From the NCBI GenBank assembly GCA_958296225.1, contig OY282456.1, positions 1,426,001 to 1,490,000 of the forward strand: a stretch of 64,000 nt of DNA. The letters are read 5' to 3'. The position numbers and the translations under genes are program-made. The notes below the pieces were generated by a model. The model was not told where the DNA came from and made no database searches. It was given only the letters and a program-made list of their open reading frames with translations. Origin of the DNA: an uncultured Dehalococcoidia bacterium. GTDB taxonomy: Bacteria > Chloroflexota > Dehalococcoidia > Lucifugimonadales > UBA3495. Positions 17,356-28,153 of this stretch are shown in pieces. Positions within the stretch are counted from its first letter, which is position 1, and every line of letters begins with the position of its first letter.

Positions 17356-17601
17356 ATGGCATTCGTGATTACACAACCCTGTGAGGGAGTGAAGGACGCC
17401 TCGTGCGTTGATGTTTGCCCCGTGGATTGCATCCATACCGACGACGATGCGCCGATGTATTACATCAACCCCGATGACTGCATCGACTGCGCCTACTGCG
17501 TCGCCGTGTGTCCGGTATCGGCAATCTTTGACGAGTTCACCGTGCCCCCCGCGATGCGGGAGTACGTCCGGATTAACCGGCGCTACTTTTCCTCCCGATA
17601 A
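17356..17601 (+). CDS. fdxA: 7Fe ferredoxin [3Fe-4S][4Fe-4S]
   Basis: 81 aa electron carrier. Cysteines C9, C17, C21, C42, C45, C48 and C52, plus free C25, reproduce the seven-iron pattern exactly: C9/C17/C52 for the 3Fe cluster and C21/C42/C45/C48 for the 4Fe cluster. The second Cys of a normal first CxxC motif is replaced (CEGVKDASC). Chosen start ATG 17356 with GAGG about 8 nt upstream. It shares one base with the next gene (TAATG), so the two are coupled. Confidence 0.9.
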   Translation: MAFVITQPCEGVKDASCVDVCPVDCIHTDDDAPMYYINPDDCIDCAYCVAVCPVSAIFDEFTVPPAMREYVRINRRYFSSR

Positions 17602-18629
17602 TGGCCCGTTTCCTCACCGACGCTGACGTGGACGGGTGCGCTGGCCTTGATGACGTATTGCCGGCCATTGAGGATATGCTGGCCAGCTACGGGCGGGGCA
17701 AAGCGGTTAATTTGACCCGCCGGCGGGTGGCCGCGCCCGGCGGCTATCTGGCGGTGATGGGTGGAGCGCTGTTTTATGACGGGGGTTCCGGGGACGCGGG
17801 TTCCAACGACGGGGGTTCAGGGGACGAGGGTTCCGGGGATGGGGAGTCCGGCGACGGCGTTTTCGGCGTCAAGACTTTCACCCACACCCGGAACGGTTAC
17901 TCCTTCCAGGTCAGCCTCTACGATGCCGCCACCGGGCGACTGCTTCTGTACACCCAGGCGAACCGATTGGGGCAGCTGCGAACCGGGGCTGCCACCGCGG
18001 CGGCAATCAAGCATCTGGCTAATCCGGCGGCGTCAAAGCTGGGTATCATCGGCGCCGGAAATCAGGCCGGCGACCAGCTGCGCGCCGCTTGCGCAGTGCG
18101 GGACGTGGCTGAAATCTATGCCTACAGCCGTAACGATGACAACCGCCGGGCTTTCGCCGCCCGGATGACGGCCGAGTTGGGGCGTCCGGTTATCCCGGCG
18201 CAGACTAACCGGGAAGCCGTCGCCGGCTGCGATGTTGTCATTGGCATCGCCGCCGCGGAGACGCCGGTTATCTTGGGCGCGTGGCTTTCGGATGGCGCAA
18301 CCGTCATCGGAGCGGGGCCAACCAGCCCACGGCATCAGGAAGTGGACAGCGATGCGCTGGTCAGGGCTGACCGCCGGTTCGTGGATTCTCTGGAACAGGC
18401 GCCCCTGGAATGTGGCGACATCGCCGCCGCCGTGGACCAGGGCCTGGTGCAGTGGAGCCAGTTTCACGAGCTGCGGCACGCAGTGGCCGGAGTCGTACCC
18501 GGCCGGGTCAGCGCCGGCGAGGTGGTGTACTGCAAGCTGATGGGTACCGGCCTGGCGGACGTGGCCGCGGCCAGGGTGGTATGGGAGCGGGCCGAGGAAC
18601 GGGATATTGGTATCGTGATGGACTGGTAG
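17601..18629 (+). CDS. Ornithine cyclodeaminase / mu-crystallin family protein
   Basis: 342 aa NAD(P)-binding protein. Family marks are VNLTRRRVAAPGGYLAVMGG, K91 in GVKTFT (substrate carboxylate ligand), LGQLRTGAATAAAIKHLA, the Rossmann loop IGAGNQAGDQLRAA and GADGATVIGAGPTSPRHQEVD-like text near 235. Members include ornithine cyclodeaminase, alanine dehydrogenase and ketimine reductase; the reaction here is open. Residues 61-86 are a Gly/Ser/Asp-rich insertion coded by a 15-bp tandem repeat, placed just before K91. Coupled to the ferredoxin gene by TAATG. Confidence 0.85.
   Translation: MARFLTDADVDGCAGLDDVLPAIEDMLASYGRGKAVNLTRRRVAAPGGYLAVMGGALFYDGGSGDAGSNDGGSGDEGSGDGESGDGVFGVKTFTHTRNGYSFQVSLYDAATGRLLLYTQANRLGQLRTGAATAAAIKHLANPAASKLGIIGAGNQAGDQLRAACAVRDVAEIYAYSRNDDNRRAFAARMTAELGRPVIPAQTNREAVAGCDVVIGIAAAETPVILGAWLSDGATVIGAGPTSPRHQEVDSDALVRADRRFVDSLEQAPLECGDIAAAVDQGLVQWSQFHELRHAVAGVVPGRVSAGEVVYCKLMGTGLADVAAARVVWERAEERDIGIVMDW
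17781..17858 (+). repeat. In-frame 15-bp minisatellite inside the cyclodeaminase gene
   Basis: About five diverged units of GGGGGTTCCGGGGAC, coding GGSGD-type repeats. The surrounding enzyme is intact and in frame on both sides. Confidence 0.75.
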
Positions 18630-18653
18630 CAATACGCGGTCAATAGGCTTTCG

Positions 18654-19049
18654 TTATGCGCTTTGGCCCTGGGCGGCGCTGATTAGGGACATGACGAAAG
18701 CAATTCCGGCGTCCATGTGTTGCTCGAAATCGTACCGGCTCAGGTGCAGTTCGTAGAAATTGGCGTGCAGCCGGAGTTGGCAAACCGTAAGGCCGATGTC
18801 GAAGTTTAGGTGGCCGTATCTGCTGGCGATGGTCTCACTGGCTGCTCGGTACAGCCGCGCCGAATTGGGATGCTGGTGGCGTCCGGCCACCGGGTTATCA
18901 GTATGACGGAGGTCGAGAGCGCTGATAGCATGGACGGTTGCGCCCCAAACCGCTTCGCCCATCAAACCATCGAGCGCGCCTTGCTGATAAGCACTCTGAA
19001 CATAGGCTATCAAATCGATAGTGTTTGCCAGATGCCGTTGCCGGTGCAA
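18654..19049 (-). CDS. PaREP1/HEPN-like helical protein
   Basis: 131 aa, all-helical by composition. The pattern YVQSAYQQGALDGLMGEAVWGATVHAISALDLRH, then a HQHPNSARLYRAASE stretch and LRLHANFYELHLS, fits the PaREP1 group of the HEPN clan common in archaea and Chloroflexota. HEPN proteins are often RNases or partners of MNT nucleotidyltransferases, but the RxxxxH RNase motif is not evident here and no MNT gene is adjacent. It lies 25 nt downstream of another helical protein, so the pair is probably one unit. Function unknown. Confidence 0.6.
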   Translation of the reverse strand: MHRQRHLANTIDLIAYVQSAYQQGALDGLMGEAVWGATVHAISALDLRHTDNPVAGRHQHPNSARLYRAASETIASRYGHLNFDIGLTVCQLRLHANFYELHLSRYDFEQHMDAGIAFVMSLISAAQGQSA

Positions 19050-19074
19050 GGTATTTCCCCGTTATTGCTGCCGG

Positions 19075-19545
19075 CTATGTCTCGGCGTCGGCAGCGGCAC
19101 CGTTGCAGAACGTTTCCAGCATAGCGAACAATTTTGCTACCGTCCCGATTTCTCGGTCGTAGTCGTCCGGGGATATGAAGAACTCATACATATCCGCCGG
19201 CACTTCCAGCGGAACTTCGGCGTAGTCCTTGAAGTTTTCGGCGGCGGCAAAATAGGAGGAATGCCACGGGTACGGCGTTCCGGGCCAGGCGCCATCGTAC
19301 AGGCTTTGCCGGACTTCGGGCGTCCAGCCGTCCAGCCTGTTGAGTACATCCCAAACCTGCTCTTTGGTTTCGCAGGGCATATTGAGGCGCGCGGCGACGA
19401 CGCGCAACGCGGCTATGGTGGCCTCATACACCAGGGCCGCACCCTGCCGGCTCTGACCGTTGTTCAGCATTGCGACGGCCCGAGCCAGCATAGCGCGCGC
19501 CGGGCGGAGCGCGGGGACTGGTGAAGCAGCGGGGGCGACAGTCAT
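19075..19545 (-). CDS. Helical protein, possible HEPN-type partner
   Basis: 156 aa from the ATG at 19545 (GGAG 10 nt upstream). The frame is also open to a TTG at 19638, but that part is Pro-rich and unlikely. The first half (ARAMLARAVAMLNNGQSRQGAALVYEATIAALRVVAARLNM) looks like the paired helices of HEPN-like proteins. The second half has an acidic, aromatic-rich tail (DMYEFFISPDDYDREI). I cannot name the family. It is the first gene of a two-gene unit with the PaREP1-like protein. Confidence 0.5.
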   Translation of the reverse strand: MTVAPAASPVPALRPARAMLARAVAMLNNGQSRQGAALVYEATIAALRVVAARLNMPCETKEQVWDVLNRLDGWTPEVRQSLYDGAWPGTPYPWHSSYFAAAENFKDYAEVPLEVPADMYEFFISPDDYDREIGTVAKLFAMLETFCNGAAADAET

Positions 19546-19709
19546 CGGGGAGTTGCTCCGTGGCGCTGATGGGTGGATGGCAGGCGTGGGAGTTACGACA
19601 TTCGCAGCGGGTTTTCGTCTCATGGGAATCCGAGTCAAGCGCCGCAGGGTTGCCTAACAGCCGGCTCGCGGGGAAATTTGCGAGCGAAAGACCTTGCCAC
19701 AATATTCTA

Positions 19710-22700
19710 CTACACAACCTGGCGCCCCACCGCCAGGTATTCGTCGGTGGTCAATACGCTGTAGTTGTCCCGGCCGGTGAGCATACTTTCCATAGCGGCG
19801 CGGGCGGTGTCCAGGGACGTGAAGCAGGGGATGCGGTGCTCTACGGCGGCGCGGCGGATGTAGAAACCGTCGCGCATCACCGACGTATCGCCGGACAGCG
19901 TGTTGACCACCGCGCCCACGGTGCCGTCGTTGATAACGTCGAGCACGTCGGGCGAGCCCTCGCCGATGCGCTTGGTGATGGTGGTTACGGGCAGGTTCAT
20001 TGCGGTAATCATGGCCGCCGTGCCCTCGGTGGCGTAGAGTTGGCAGCCGGCGGCGGCCAGACCGCGAATCAGGGGCAGCGAGTCGGCCTTGGACTGGTCG
20101 GAGATGCTGAGCAGCACGCCCATTCCGCGCGACAGGTTGATGCTGGCGGCCTGCAAGGCTTTGGTCAGCGCGCCGGTGAAGTCCCGGTCGATGCCCATAA
20201 CCTCGCCGGTGGACTTCATCTCCGGCCCCATATACCAGTCCACGCCCACCAGTTTGGACATGGAGAACACCGGGGCCTTGATGCCCACCAGTTTTTGGCG
20301 GGGCCACAGCCCGCCTTCGTAGCCCATTTCCCGCAACTTGCCGTCCAGCATCACGCGGGTTGCCAGGTTGGCGACGGGCACGCCGGTCACTTTGGAGATG
20401 AACGGGATGGTGCGGCTGCCCCGCGGGTTCACTTCCAGCACGTACACCGTGGTCGGTTCCGACCCACCGGAGGGGCGGACGCTGGGGCTGCGATAGGCGC
20501 TGCCGCCTTGCAGGACGAACTGAATGTTCATCAATCCGCGCACGCCCAAAGCCAGGCCGATGCGGGTGGTGTAATCAACCAGCGTGTCCACCTCGGACTC
20601 GGTAAGGTTCAGGCCGGGGTAGATGGCCATGGAATCGCCGCTGTGGACGCCGGCGCGCTCTACGTGCTCCATAATGCCGGGGATCAGCACGCGCTCGCCG
20701 TCGCAAATGGCGTCCACCTCACACTCGCGCCCTTCCATATAGTGGTCCACCAGCACCTGGCGCTCCGGCGTTACTTCGGTGGCGATGGTGAGATAGCGGA
20801 TTAGCTCGGTGGCGTTGCGGACGATTTCCATAGCCCGGCCGCCAAGCACGTAGCTGGGACGCACCACCACCGGGTAGTCGATGCGCTGGGCCACGGTGAG
20901 GGCTTGGGCCACGGACTGCACGGTAGCGCCGGGGGGCTGGGGGATGCCCAGGTTCACCAGAAACCGCTCGAACTTCTGGCGGTCGCTGGCAATATCGATG
21001 GCCTCGGCGCTGGAACCCAGGATCGGCAGGCCGGCGGCGGCCAGCGATTGGGAGAGGTTGATGGCCGTCTGGCCGCCGAACTGCACCAGGCTGGGCGGCG
21101 GGCGGTCGTCCACGGTTTCGTTGTCAATGATGTCGCGGACGGCTTCCTCGTCCAGCGGCTCGAAATAGAGGCGGTCGCTGGTGTCAAAGTCGGTGGACAC
21201 GGTCTCCGGGTTGGAGTTGACCATGATGCTGGCCACGCCGGCCGCGGAGAGGGCCCAGGCCGCGTGCACGCTGCAATAGTCAAACTCGATGCCCTGGCCG
21301 ATGCGGATGGGGCCGCTGCCGATTACGATGGCTTTGGGGCCGGCTAAGGGAGGGGCTTCGTTCTCGGTGTCGTAGGCGCTGTAGTAGTAGGGCGTGGCCG
21401 CCTCGAACTCGGCGGCGCAGGTGTCCACCATTTTGAACACGGGTTTGATGCCGTGGCGCAAACGCAGCTGGCGCACCTGTTCCGGCAGCAGCCCGGACAG
21501 CGTGGCGATTTCAACGTCGGGAAAGCCCAGGCGTTTGGACGCCAGCAGCGCCGCCGGCGTCAGCGGATTGCCCAGCAGCCGCCGTTCCTGGTCCACGATG
21601 CGCTCGAGGGCGGCGATGAACCACGGGTCAACGCTGGTGTGGGCGACCAGTTCGTCGCGGGTTAGGCCCCGGCGCAGGGCGGCGGTAAGGGCCCACAGGC
21701 GCAGGTCGTTGGGGTACAGGGGCAGGGATTCCAGCAAATGCCGGCGCCCCTGGCCGGCATCCAGATTCCGCCAGTCCTGAGCTTCCCACAGCAGGGATGA
21801 GTTGGCCTGCTCCAGGGCGCGGGCGGCTTTCTGCAAGGCGGCCTCAAAGCTGCGGTCGATGGCCATTACTTCGCCCGTCGCCTTCATTTGCGTGGTCACC
21901 TGACGGTCGCCGTCCGGGAACTTGTCGAAGGGCCAGCGGGGGATTTTAACCACGCAGTAGTCCAGGGCCGGCTCAAAGGCCGCGCCGGTGCTGCCGGTTA
22001 CGGCGTTGGCGATTTCGTCCAGCCGCTTGCCCACGGCGATTTTGGCCGATACGCGGGCGATAGGGTAGCCGGTGGCTTTGCTGGCCAGGGCGGAGGAGCG
22101 GCTGACCCGGGGGTTCACCTCAATGACGTAATAATCCGAATCGGCCTGCCAGTCGCCGGGCCGGTTTTTCAGGGCGTCCGGGTGGGGGCGCAGCGCCAGT
22201 TGGATGTTGCAGCCGCCGGCGATGCCCAAACCACGAATGATTTTCAGGCTGGCGGTGCGGAGCAGCTGGTACTCTTTATCGGTCAGCGTCTGGCTGGGGG
22301 CGACCACGATGCTGTCGCCGGTGTGGGCGCCCATGGGGTCGAGGTTTTCCATGTTGCAGACGGTGATGCAGTTGTCGGCGCCGTCCCGTATGACCTCGTA
22401 CTCAATCTCTTTCCAGCCCACCAGCGAACGCTCCAGCAGGACCTGGCTGATGGGGCTGGCGGACAGGCCGCTTTCAACGATGGCCTGGAACTCATCCTCA
22501 GTGTTGGCGATGCCGCCGCCGGTGCCGCCCAGGGTGTAGGCCGGCCGGATGACCAGGGGCAGCCCCACCTCCGCGCGGTAGGCCAGCGCTTCGTCCATAG
22601 AGGACACGGTGCGGTTGGGCGGCATCGGCTCGCCGATTTCCGTCAGGAACCGGCGGAAGTAATCCCTATCCTCGGACTTGCGGATGGTTTCCAGCGGCGT

Positions 22701-23054
22701 GCCCAGCAGCCGCACTTGATAACGCTCCAGCACGCCGGCGTCGGCCAGGTCAACGGCCAGGTTGAGGCCGGTTTGTCCGCCCAGAGTGGGCAGGATGCCG
22801 TCGGGCCGCTCGGCGGCGATGATGCGTTCCAGCACCGGCACGGTCAGCGGCTCGATATAAACGCGGTCGGCAATGTCCCGGTCGGTCATAATGGTGGCCG
22901 GGTTGGAATTGACCAGCACGGTGACGACGCCCTCCTCGCGGAGGGCTTTGCACGCCTGGGTGCCGGCGTAGTCAAACTCGGCGGCCTGGCCGATGACGAT
23001 GGGGCCGGAGCCGATGACGAGGACTTTGCCGGGCTTTTGCAGGGTTTCGCTCAA
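19710..23054 (-). CDS. carB: Carbamoyl-phosphate synthase large subunit
   Basis: 1114 aa, making carbamoyl phosphate from bicarbonate, ATP and ammonia channelled from CarA. Two homologous ATP-grasp halves are visible, each opening with VIGSGPI.IGQ (residues about 14 and 570). The C-terminal methylglyoxal-synthase-like allosteric domain holds [17 protein letters not shown]. It is some 40 residues longer than usual because of small insertions: [20 protein letters not shown] in the first half and a Ser/Gly-rich [17 protein letters not shown] before EVNPRGSRT in the second. Last gene of the pyr operon. Confidence 0.96.
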   Translation of the reverse strand: MSETLQKPGKVLVIGSGPIVIGQAAEFDYAGTQACKALREEGVVTVLVNSNPATIMTDRDIADRVYIEPLTVPVLERIIAAERPDGILPTLGGQTGLNLAVDLADAGVLERYQVRLLGTPLETIRKSEDRDYFRRFLTEIGEPMPPNRTVSSMDEALAYRAEVGLPLVIRPAYTLGGTGGGIANTEDEFQAIVESGLSASPISQVLLERSLVGWKEIEYEVIRDGADNCITVCNMENLDPMGAHTGDSIVVAPSQTLTDKEYQLLRTASLKIIRGLGIAGGCNIQLALRPHPDALKNRPGDWQADSDYYVIEVNPRVSRSSALASKATGYPIARVSAKIAVGKRLDEIANAVTGSTGAAFEPALDYCVVKIPRWPFDKFPDGDRQVTTQMKATGEVMAIDRSFEAALQKAARALEQANSSLLWEAQDWRNLDAGQGRRHLLESLPLYPNDLRLWALTAALRRGLTRDELVAHTSVDPWFIAALERIVDQERRLLGNPLTPAALLASKRLGFPDVEIATLSGLLPEQVRQLRLRHGIKPVFKMVDTCAAEFEAATPYYYSAYDTENEAPPLAGPKAIVIGSGPIRIGQGIEFDYCSVHAAWALSAAGVASIMVNSNPETVSTDFDTSDRLYFEPLDEEAVRDIIDNETVDDRPPPSLVQFGGQTAINLSQSLAAAGLPILGSSAEAIDIASDRQKFERFLVNLGIPQPPGATVQSVAQALTVAQRIDYPVVVRPSYVLGGRAMEIVRNATELIRYLTIATEVTPERQVLVDHYMEGRECEVDAICDGERVLIPGIMEHVERAGVHSGDSMAIYPGLNLTESEVDTLVDYTTRIGLALGVRGLMNIQFVLQGGSAYRSPSVRPSGGSEPTTVYVLEVNPRGSRTIPFISKVTGVPVANLATRVMLDGKLREMGYEGGLWPRQKLVGIKAPVFSMSKLVGVDWYMGPEMKSTGEVMGIDRDFTGALTKALQAASINLSRGMGVLLSISDQSKADSLPLIRGLAAAGCQLYATEGTAAMITAMNLPVTTITKRIGEGSPDVLDVINDGTVGAVVNTLSGDTSVMRDGFYIRRAAVEHRIPCFTSLDTARAAMESMLTGRDNYSVLTTDEYLAVGRQVV

Positions 23055-23087
23055 AGATTATCGTCCTTATGGAAGGGGCGCGGCGGG

Positions 23088-23513
23088 TCAGGCGAAGCGG
23101 GGCATTGCGCCGGACAGTTCCATCAACTGCCGTTCGGTGAGGGCGTTTATCATCTGGAAAATGAAAGCGCCGAAGTATTCGCCCTCGCCGTCAAAATGGG
23201 TCAGGTCAATGCCGCCCTCCGGGGTGCGGGGGGGTATGAGGAACTCGGTGGTGAAGGGGTCGGTTTTGGCGGCGTGAACGAAGCCGACGGGCTGGTCGCT
23301 GATAGGCTGGTTATTGGCGGGGTCGGTTACTTTCACGGCCAGCTCCCAGCGGGAACCGAGCTGGCCCCGGCTGACGGCGGCCAGCAGATAGCCGTGGCCG
23401 TTGTGGGAGAAGGTGGGGACGGTTTCCTGCAACATCGTGATGGTGTCGTTGAGGCTGATGGGCAGTGCGGCTTCTACGCCCTGTTCCAGCAGAAAAGCGG
23501 TGAATCCGGTCAT
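23088..23513 (-). CDS. Protein of unknown function between carA and carB
   Basis: 141 aa from the ATG at 23513, which has GGAGG 10 nt upstream. No family recognised. The sequence is soluble, mixed alpha/beta, with a beta-rich centre (HGYLLAAVSRGQLGSRWELAVKVTD) and a negatively charged C-terminal part (GEGEYFGAFIFQMINAL). It lies 57 nt after carA and 33 nt before carB on the same strand, so it is transcribed with the pyrimidine genes. No cysteine or metal motif. Confidence 0.65.
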   Translation of the reverse strand: MTGFTAFLLEQGVEAALPISLNDTITMLQETVPTFSHNGHGYLLAAVSRGQLGSRWELAVKVTDPANNQPISDQPVGFVHAAKTDPFTTEFLIPPRTPEGGIDLTHFDGEGEYFGAFIFQMINALTERQLMELSGAMPRFA

Positions 23514-23570
23514 CGGTGAGCAACCTCCGGGGTTTATGGGCAAGGATGGGCCGGATTTTACCTGACGCGG

Positions 23571-24686
23571 TTACCCGTTGGCGTCGTCAATCAGATGCAG
23601 GAAACGGTCAAACAGATATTCGTTGTCCTGCGGGCCGGGCGACGCCTCGGAATGGTATTGGATGGTGAACAGGGGCAGTTCGCGGTGTCGCAAGCCTTCC
23701 ACCGTATTATCGTTCAAATTAATCTGGGATACCTCCAACCCGGCGGGCAGGTTATCGGCGGCGACGGCGTAGCCGTGATTCTGGGCGGTGATGTGCACCC
23801 GCCCCGTGGCAAGGTCTTTGACCGGATGGTTCCCGCCCCGGTGTCCGAACTTGAGCTTGTAAGTGCGGGCGCCCAGGGCGCGGGCGGCCAGCTGGTGGCC
23901 CAGGCAGATGCCCATAATGGGAACACGCCCGATGAGCTGGCGCACGTTGCCGACAATCCGCTCCAAAAGTTCCGGGGCGCCGGGCCCTGGGGATAACAGC
24001 ACGCCGTCGGGCTGCATCGCCAGCAGCTCAGCGGCGGACGTGTAGGCGGGGACGGCAACCACCTCGCAGCCGCGGCTTTGGAGCAGGCGCAGGATGTTGT
24101 ACTTAACCCCAACGTCGGTTACCAGGATGCGGCGGACGCCGGCCGGGGCCGGAACGGTGGGATAGCCGGCTCTTTCCCCGCCGTCCCAGGCGTAGATGTC
24201 CGGGGTCGTAACGGCGCTGACGAAATCGAGGTTGTCGTAGCGCGGCACTTCGCGGAGACGCTGCAAGGCGGCGTCGGGATTATCGGCGGTGAGCAGGCCC
24301 ATCATAACGCCGCGAGTGCGCAGGCGGCGGGTGAGGGCGCGGGTATCAATGCCGCTGATGCCCGGTATGTTGTACTCCCAGAGGAAGGCGTCCAGGGTCA
24401 TATTGCTGGAGACGTGGCTGGGCAGGTCGCAATGCTGGCGCACGATGAGGGCGGACACCTGGATGCGCCGGGATTCAAAATCGCTGCGGTTGATGCCGTA
24501 ATTGCCCACCAGCGGATAGGTGAGGGCGACCATCTGGCCGGCATAGGAGGGGTCGGTGAGCACCTCCTGATAGCCGGTCATCGTAGTATTGAATACGACC
24601 TCGCCCCAGCTATCCCGCGGCGCGCCGAAGGAGTCGCCGGTGAAAACGGAGCCGTCCTCCAGTACCAGGTGCACGGGGCGGGTCAC
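23571..24686 (-). CDS. carA: Carbamoyl-phosphate synthase small subunit
   Basis: 371-aa glutaminase subunit delivering ammonia to CarB. The N-terminal domain has LVLEDGSVFTGDSFG and FNTTMTGYQEVLTDPSYAGQ. The C-terminal class I amidotransferase domain has MGICLGHQLAARALGA (nucleophile Cys), HRGGNHPV and FTIQYHSEASPGP (catalytic His). GTG start at 24686 overlaps the pyrC stop by GTGA. Confidence 0.95.
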   Translation of the reverse strand: MTRPVHLVLEDGSVFTGDSFGAPRDSWGEVVFNTTMTGYQEVLTDPSYAGQMVALTYPLVGNYGINRSDFESRRIQVSALIVRQHCDLPSHVSSNMTLDAFLWEYNIPGISGIDTRALTRRLRTRGVMMGLLTADNPDAALQRLREVPRYDNLDFVSAVTTPDIYAWDGGERAGYPTVPAPAGVRRILVTDVGVKYNILRLLQSRGCEVVAVPAYTSAAELLAMQPDGVLLSPGPGAPELLERIVGNVRQLIGRVPIMGICLGHQLAARALGARTYKLKFGHRGGNHPVKDLATGRVHITAQNHGYAVAADNLPAGLEVSQINLNDNTVEGLRHRELPLFTIQYHSEASPGPQDNEYLFDRFLHLIDDANG

Positions 24687-26062
24687 CGGCCACCTCCGGA
24701 GCGGAACAGCGCGGGTTCCTCAAACACGACATTGCCGCCGACCAGCGTGGCGGCGACGCGGCCACGCAACTCTACGCCGTGCAAGGGCGTGTTGCGGCCC
24801 AGGGATGCGAACTGATTCACGTCAACCGTCCAGGCTGCGCCGGGGTCGAACAGCACCAGGTCGGCCGGGGTTCCCGGCGACAGGGAGGCATAGCGGGTGA
24901 AGGCCGCGCCGAGCACCCGGGCGGGGCCGACCGTCAGCCGGTCAATCATTGCAGGCAGGCTGACGGCGCCGCGATGCACCGGCGTCATTAGCGTGCCCAG
25001 CGCCGTTTCGAGGACGCTGATGCCGAAAGCGGCGTCATGGTAGGTACATTCCTTGCTGGCCGGTTCGTGGGGAGCGTGGTCGGTGGCAACGCAGTCAATA
25101 GTACCGTCGGCCAGGCCGGCCAGGCAGGCGGCGACATCGGCGGCAGACCGCAGGGGCGGATAAACTTTGGTGTCGGTGTCGTAGGACGCCGGCCCGGCGG
25201 CTACTGCGGGATTGCCCTTGCCGCCCAGCGCCCAGGCGTCGGTGAGCAGCAAGTGGTGGGGGCACACTTCGGCAGTTACCGGGAGGCCCCGGTCTTTCGC
25301 CTGCCGCACCATGGCTACGCTGCCGGCCGAGCTGAGATGGGCCAGGTGCAGGCGGCCGCCGGTCAGTTCCGCCAGCGCCAGGTCGCGGGCCGCCATCGCT
25401 TCCTCAGCCGCCGCCGGGATGCCGGGGAGGCCGAGGCGGCTGCTGACCCAACCCTCGGCCATCAGGCCGCCGGGACACAGGGAGTCATCTTGACAGTGGC
25501 TGCTGATGGGCGCGCCCAAATCGCGGCCGTAAGTCAGGGCCAGACGCATCAGCGCGGAATCGCGCACCGGGTCGCCATCGTCGCTGAAAGCTACTACTCC
25601 CGCCGCGCTGAGCTCTTCCAGATCGGCCAGCTCGCGGCCGGCCCGGTTGCGGGTTACGCATCCGATAACCTGGACGCGCACGGGGGCAGTGGCGGCGCGA
25701 TTCATCACGTAGTCCACTACGGCGGCGTTGTCGATGGGCGGCTCGGTGTTGGGCATAGCGCAGATGGTGGTAAAACCGCCGCGCGCCGCCGCCGCCGCGC
25801 CGGTGGCGATGGTTTCTTTGTACTCAAACCCCGGCTCCCGCAGATGGGTGTGGATGTCGATGAAACCCGGCGCTGCCACCAGGCCGTCGGCGCGGATGAC
25901 GCGGGGGTTTCCGTCGATGGAGTCAGCGGGTATGGAGCGCCGGACGCCTTTGACGACGCCATCGGCGAGGAGCAGGTCGGAGACGCCGTCGATGCCGTTG
26001 GCCGGGTCAATCACGCGGCCGCCGGTAATCAGCAGGGGGGGAGTCAGGGGCAAGGTCGTCAT
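24683..26062 (-). CDS. pyrC: Dihydroorotase
   Basis: 459-aa class I dihydroorotase, a zinc amidohydrolase closing carbamoyl-aspartate to dihydroorotate. Metal ligands in DIHTHLREPG, HCQD, HLSS (LHLAHLSSAGSV) and the catalytic Asp in CVATDHAPH are visible; CAMPNTEPPIDN is the second family signature. It overlaps carA by 4 nt and follows pyrB by 3 nt. Confidence 0.95.
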   Translation of the reverse strand: MTTLPLTPPLLITGGRVIDPANGIDGVSDLLLADGVVKGVRRSIPADSIDGNPRVIRADGLVAAPGFIDIHTHLREPGFEYKETIATGAAAAARGGFTTICAMPNTEPPIDNAAVVDYVMNRAATAPVRVQVIGCVTRNRAGRELADLEELSAAGVVAFSDDGDPVRDSALMRLALTYGRDLGAPISSHCQDDSLCPGGLMAEGWVSSRLGLPGIPAAAEEAMAARDLALAELTGGRLHLAHLSSAGSVAMVRQAKDRGLPVTAEVCPHHLLLTDAWALGGKGNPAVAAGPASYDTDTKVYPPLRSAADVAACLAGLADGTIDCVATDHAPHEPASKECTYHDAAFGISVLETALGTLMTPVHRGAVSLPAMIDRLTVGPARVLGAAFTRYASLSPGTPADLVLFDPGAAWTVDVNQFASLGRNTPLHGVELRGRVAATLVGGNVVFEEPALFRSGGGR

Positions 26063-26065
26063 AGG

Positions 26066-27099
26066 TCAGTCCGCAACGGCCTCCGACCCGGCCAGCTGGT
26101 ACAGCAGAGCCATCCGAACGGCGACGCCGTTGGTGACCTGCTCCTGGATAAGCGAGCGTTCCCCGTGGGCCAGGCGGGTGCTGACTTCAATGCCTTCGTT
26201 CATCGGGCCGGGGTGCATTAGCAGGGCGCCGGGATTGGCGCGGGACATACGGCGGTCATCCACCTGCCAGCGGCGGATGTACTCGCGCCGGCTGGGGAAA
26301 AAGCCCATTTGCTGGCGTTCCAACTGGAGGCGCAGGGCCATCACGAGGTCGGCCCCGGCGATGGCGGCGTCCAAATCGGGCTGCACTTGCACGTTGGCTA
26401 ACGGGTTCGCCACGCCGTTGCCGACGGCGCCCGCGCCCCATCCCGCCGGGGTGAAGGGGTCCGGAATCAGGGTGAGCGGGCCAGAGAGCACCACGCGGGC
26501 GCCCATTCTGGCGAAACCCCAGACCGCGGAACGGGCGACGCGGCTGTGCAGGACATCGCCGACGATTACCACTTTGCGCCCGGCGATGCCGCCGAGGTGA
26601 CTGCGGGCGGTATAGAGGTCGAGCAGGCCCTGGGTGGGATGAGCGTGGGCGCCATCGCCGGCGTTGATAATGGCGACGTTGTCCAGCCGGCGGGCCAGCA
26701 AGTGGGGCGCGCCGGAATGGGGATGGCGGATGACGATGGCGTCCACCCCCATGGCCTGCAACGTCAGGCCGGTATTCAGAAGGGACTCGCCTTTGGCGAC
26801 GCTGCTGGCGGCGGCGGTCATATTGATGACATCGGCGCTGAGGATTTTGCCGGCTTCCTCAAAGGAGATGCGGGTGCGGGTGCTGGCCTCGTAGAACAGG
26901 GTAACGATGACGCGGCCACGGAGGGCGGGAACCTTCTTGATGTCGCGGGCCAGCACCCCCCGCATCGCGGCGGCATCGTCCAGCACCGCCGTAATCTCCG
27001 CGGCGGTATAGTCGTCCAGGTCCAGCACGTGGCGACGCGAACCGGGATTGGCGGGTGGCGGCCCCGGCGCGACGCCGGGATTGACGGCGGCAGATACCA

Positions 27100-27100
<1 letters not shown>
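26066..27100 (-). CDS. pyrB: Aspartate carbamoyltransferase catalytic chain
   Basis: 344 aa. The carbamoyl-phosphate loop is FYEASTRTRISFE, the 80s loop SSVAKGESLLNT, and the HPTQ motif DGAHAHPTQGLLDLYT. The C-terminal LLMHPGPMNEGIEV is conserved. About 25 extra Pro/Gly-rich residues precede the fold. A short insertion (TLIPDPFTPAGWGAGAVGNG) sits in the aspartate domain. Start ATG shares one base with the pyrR stop (TGATG). No pyrI regulatory chain is present. Confidence 0.95.
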
Positions 27101-27834
<734 letters not shown>

Positions 27835-27888
27835 CTGGCGGTTTCGTTGGATTTTTGGCGGCGGTTATTTTGCGGGGGCTATTATAGC

Positions 27889-27897
27889 AGACAAATC
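27889..27897 (-). promoter_or_regulatory. Extended -10 promoter of the pyr operon
   Basis: TGCTATAAT on the minus strand, a perfect extended -10, with only a poor -35 17 bp upstream. It lies about 55 bp before the PyrR hairpin. The MITE-like copy 2 begins about 30 bp behind it. Confidence 0.6.
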
Positions 27898-27925
27898 CAG
27901 CAATGAGAATACAGGGATGGCGCAA

Positions 27926-28047
27926 GGTAGCGTTCCGTTTTAGGTGGTTTGATTATTCCCCATTCCCGCTTTCGCGGGAATCCAGGAACGGCAAGAGCGG
28001 CATCCCTGACCTTGAAAGGCCCAGACCACCTGAATTGCAACGCTACC
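27926..28047. repeat. MITE-like element, copy 2
   Basis: 122 bp. Ends GGTAGCGTT and AACGCTACC are inverted; the inner AGGTGG/CCACCT also pair. The core, with GCGGGAATCCAGGAACGGCA and AGAGCGGCATCCCTGAC, is nearly identical to copy 1 at 3342-3462. The ends differ from copy 1 in matching ways on both sides (GGTAG here, GGCAG there), so the termini stay complementary. Confidence 0.75.
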
Positions 28048-28062
28048 AAATGCCATAACGCT

Positions 28063-28092
28063 TTGACAACGCTGCGGGGAATGTGCTAATAT
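28063..28092 (+). promoter_or_regulatory. tRNA-Gly promoter
   Basis: TTGACA (28063-28068), an 18-bp spacer and TAATAT (28087-28092), about 60 bp upstream of the tRNA. Confidence 0.6.
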
Positions 28093-28153
28093 CCCATTAT
28101 AAGGCGGCAGTTCATCAAGCGTCCTTCGGGCGCAATGAAATCGCCCCAACCGA

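Noticed and set aside
19521..20804. 427-codon plus-strand ORF across carB
   Set aside because: Antisense shadow of carB with Gly/His/Ala-biased composition and no domain.
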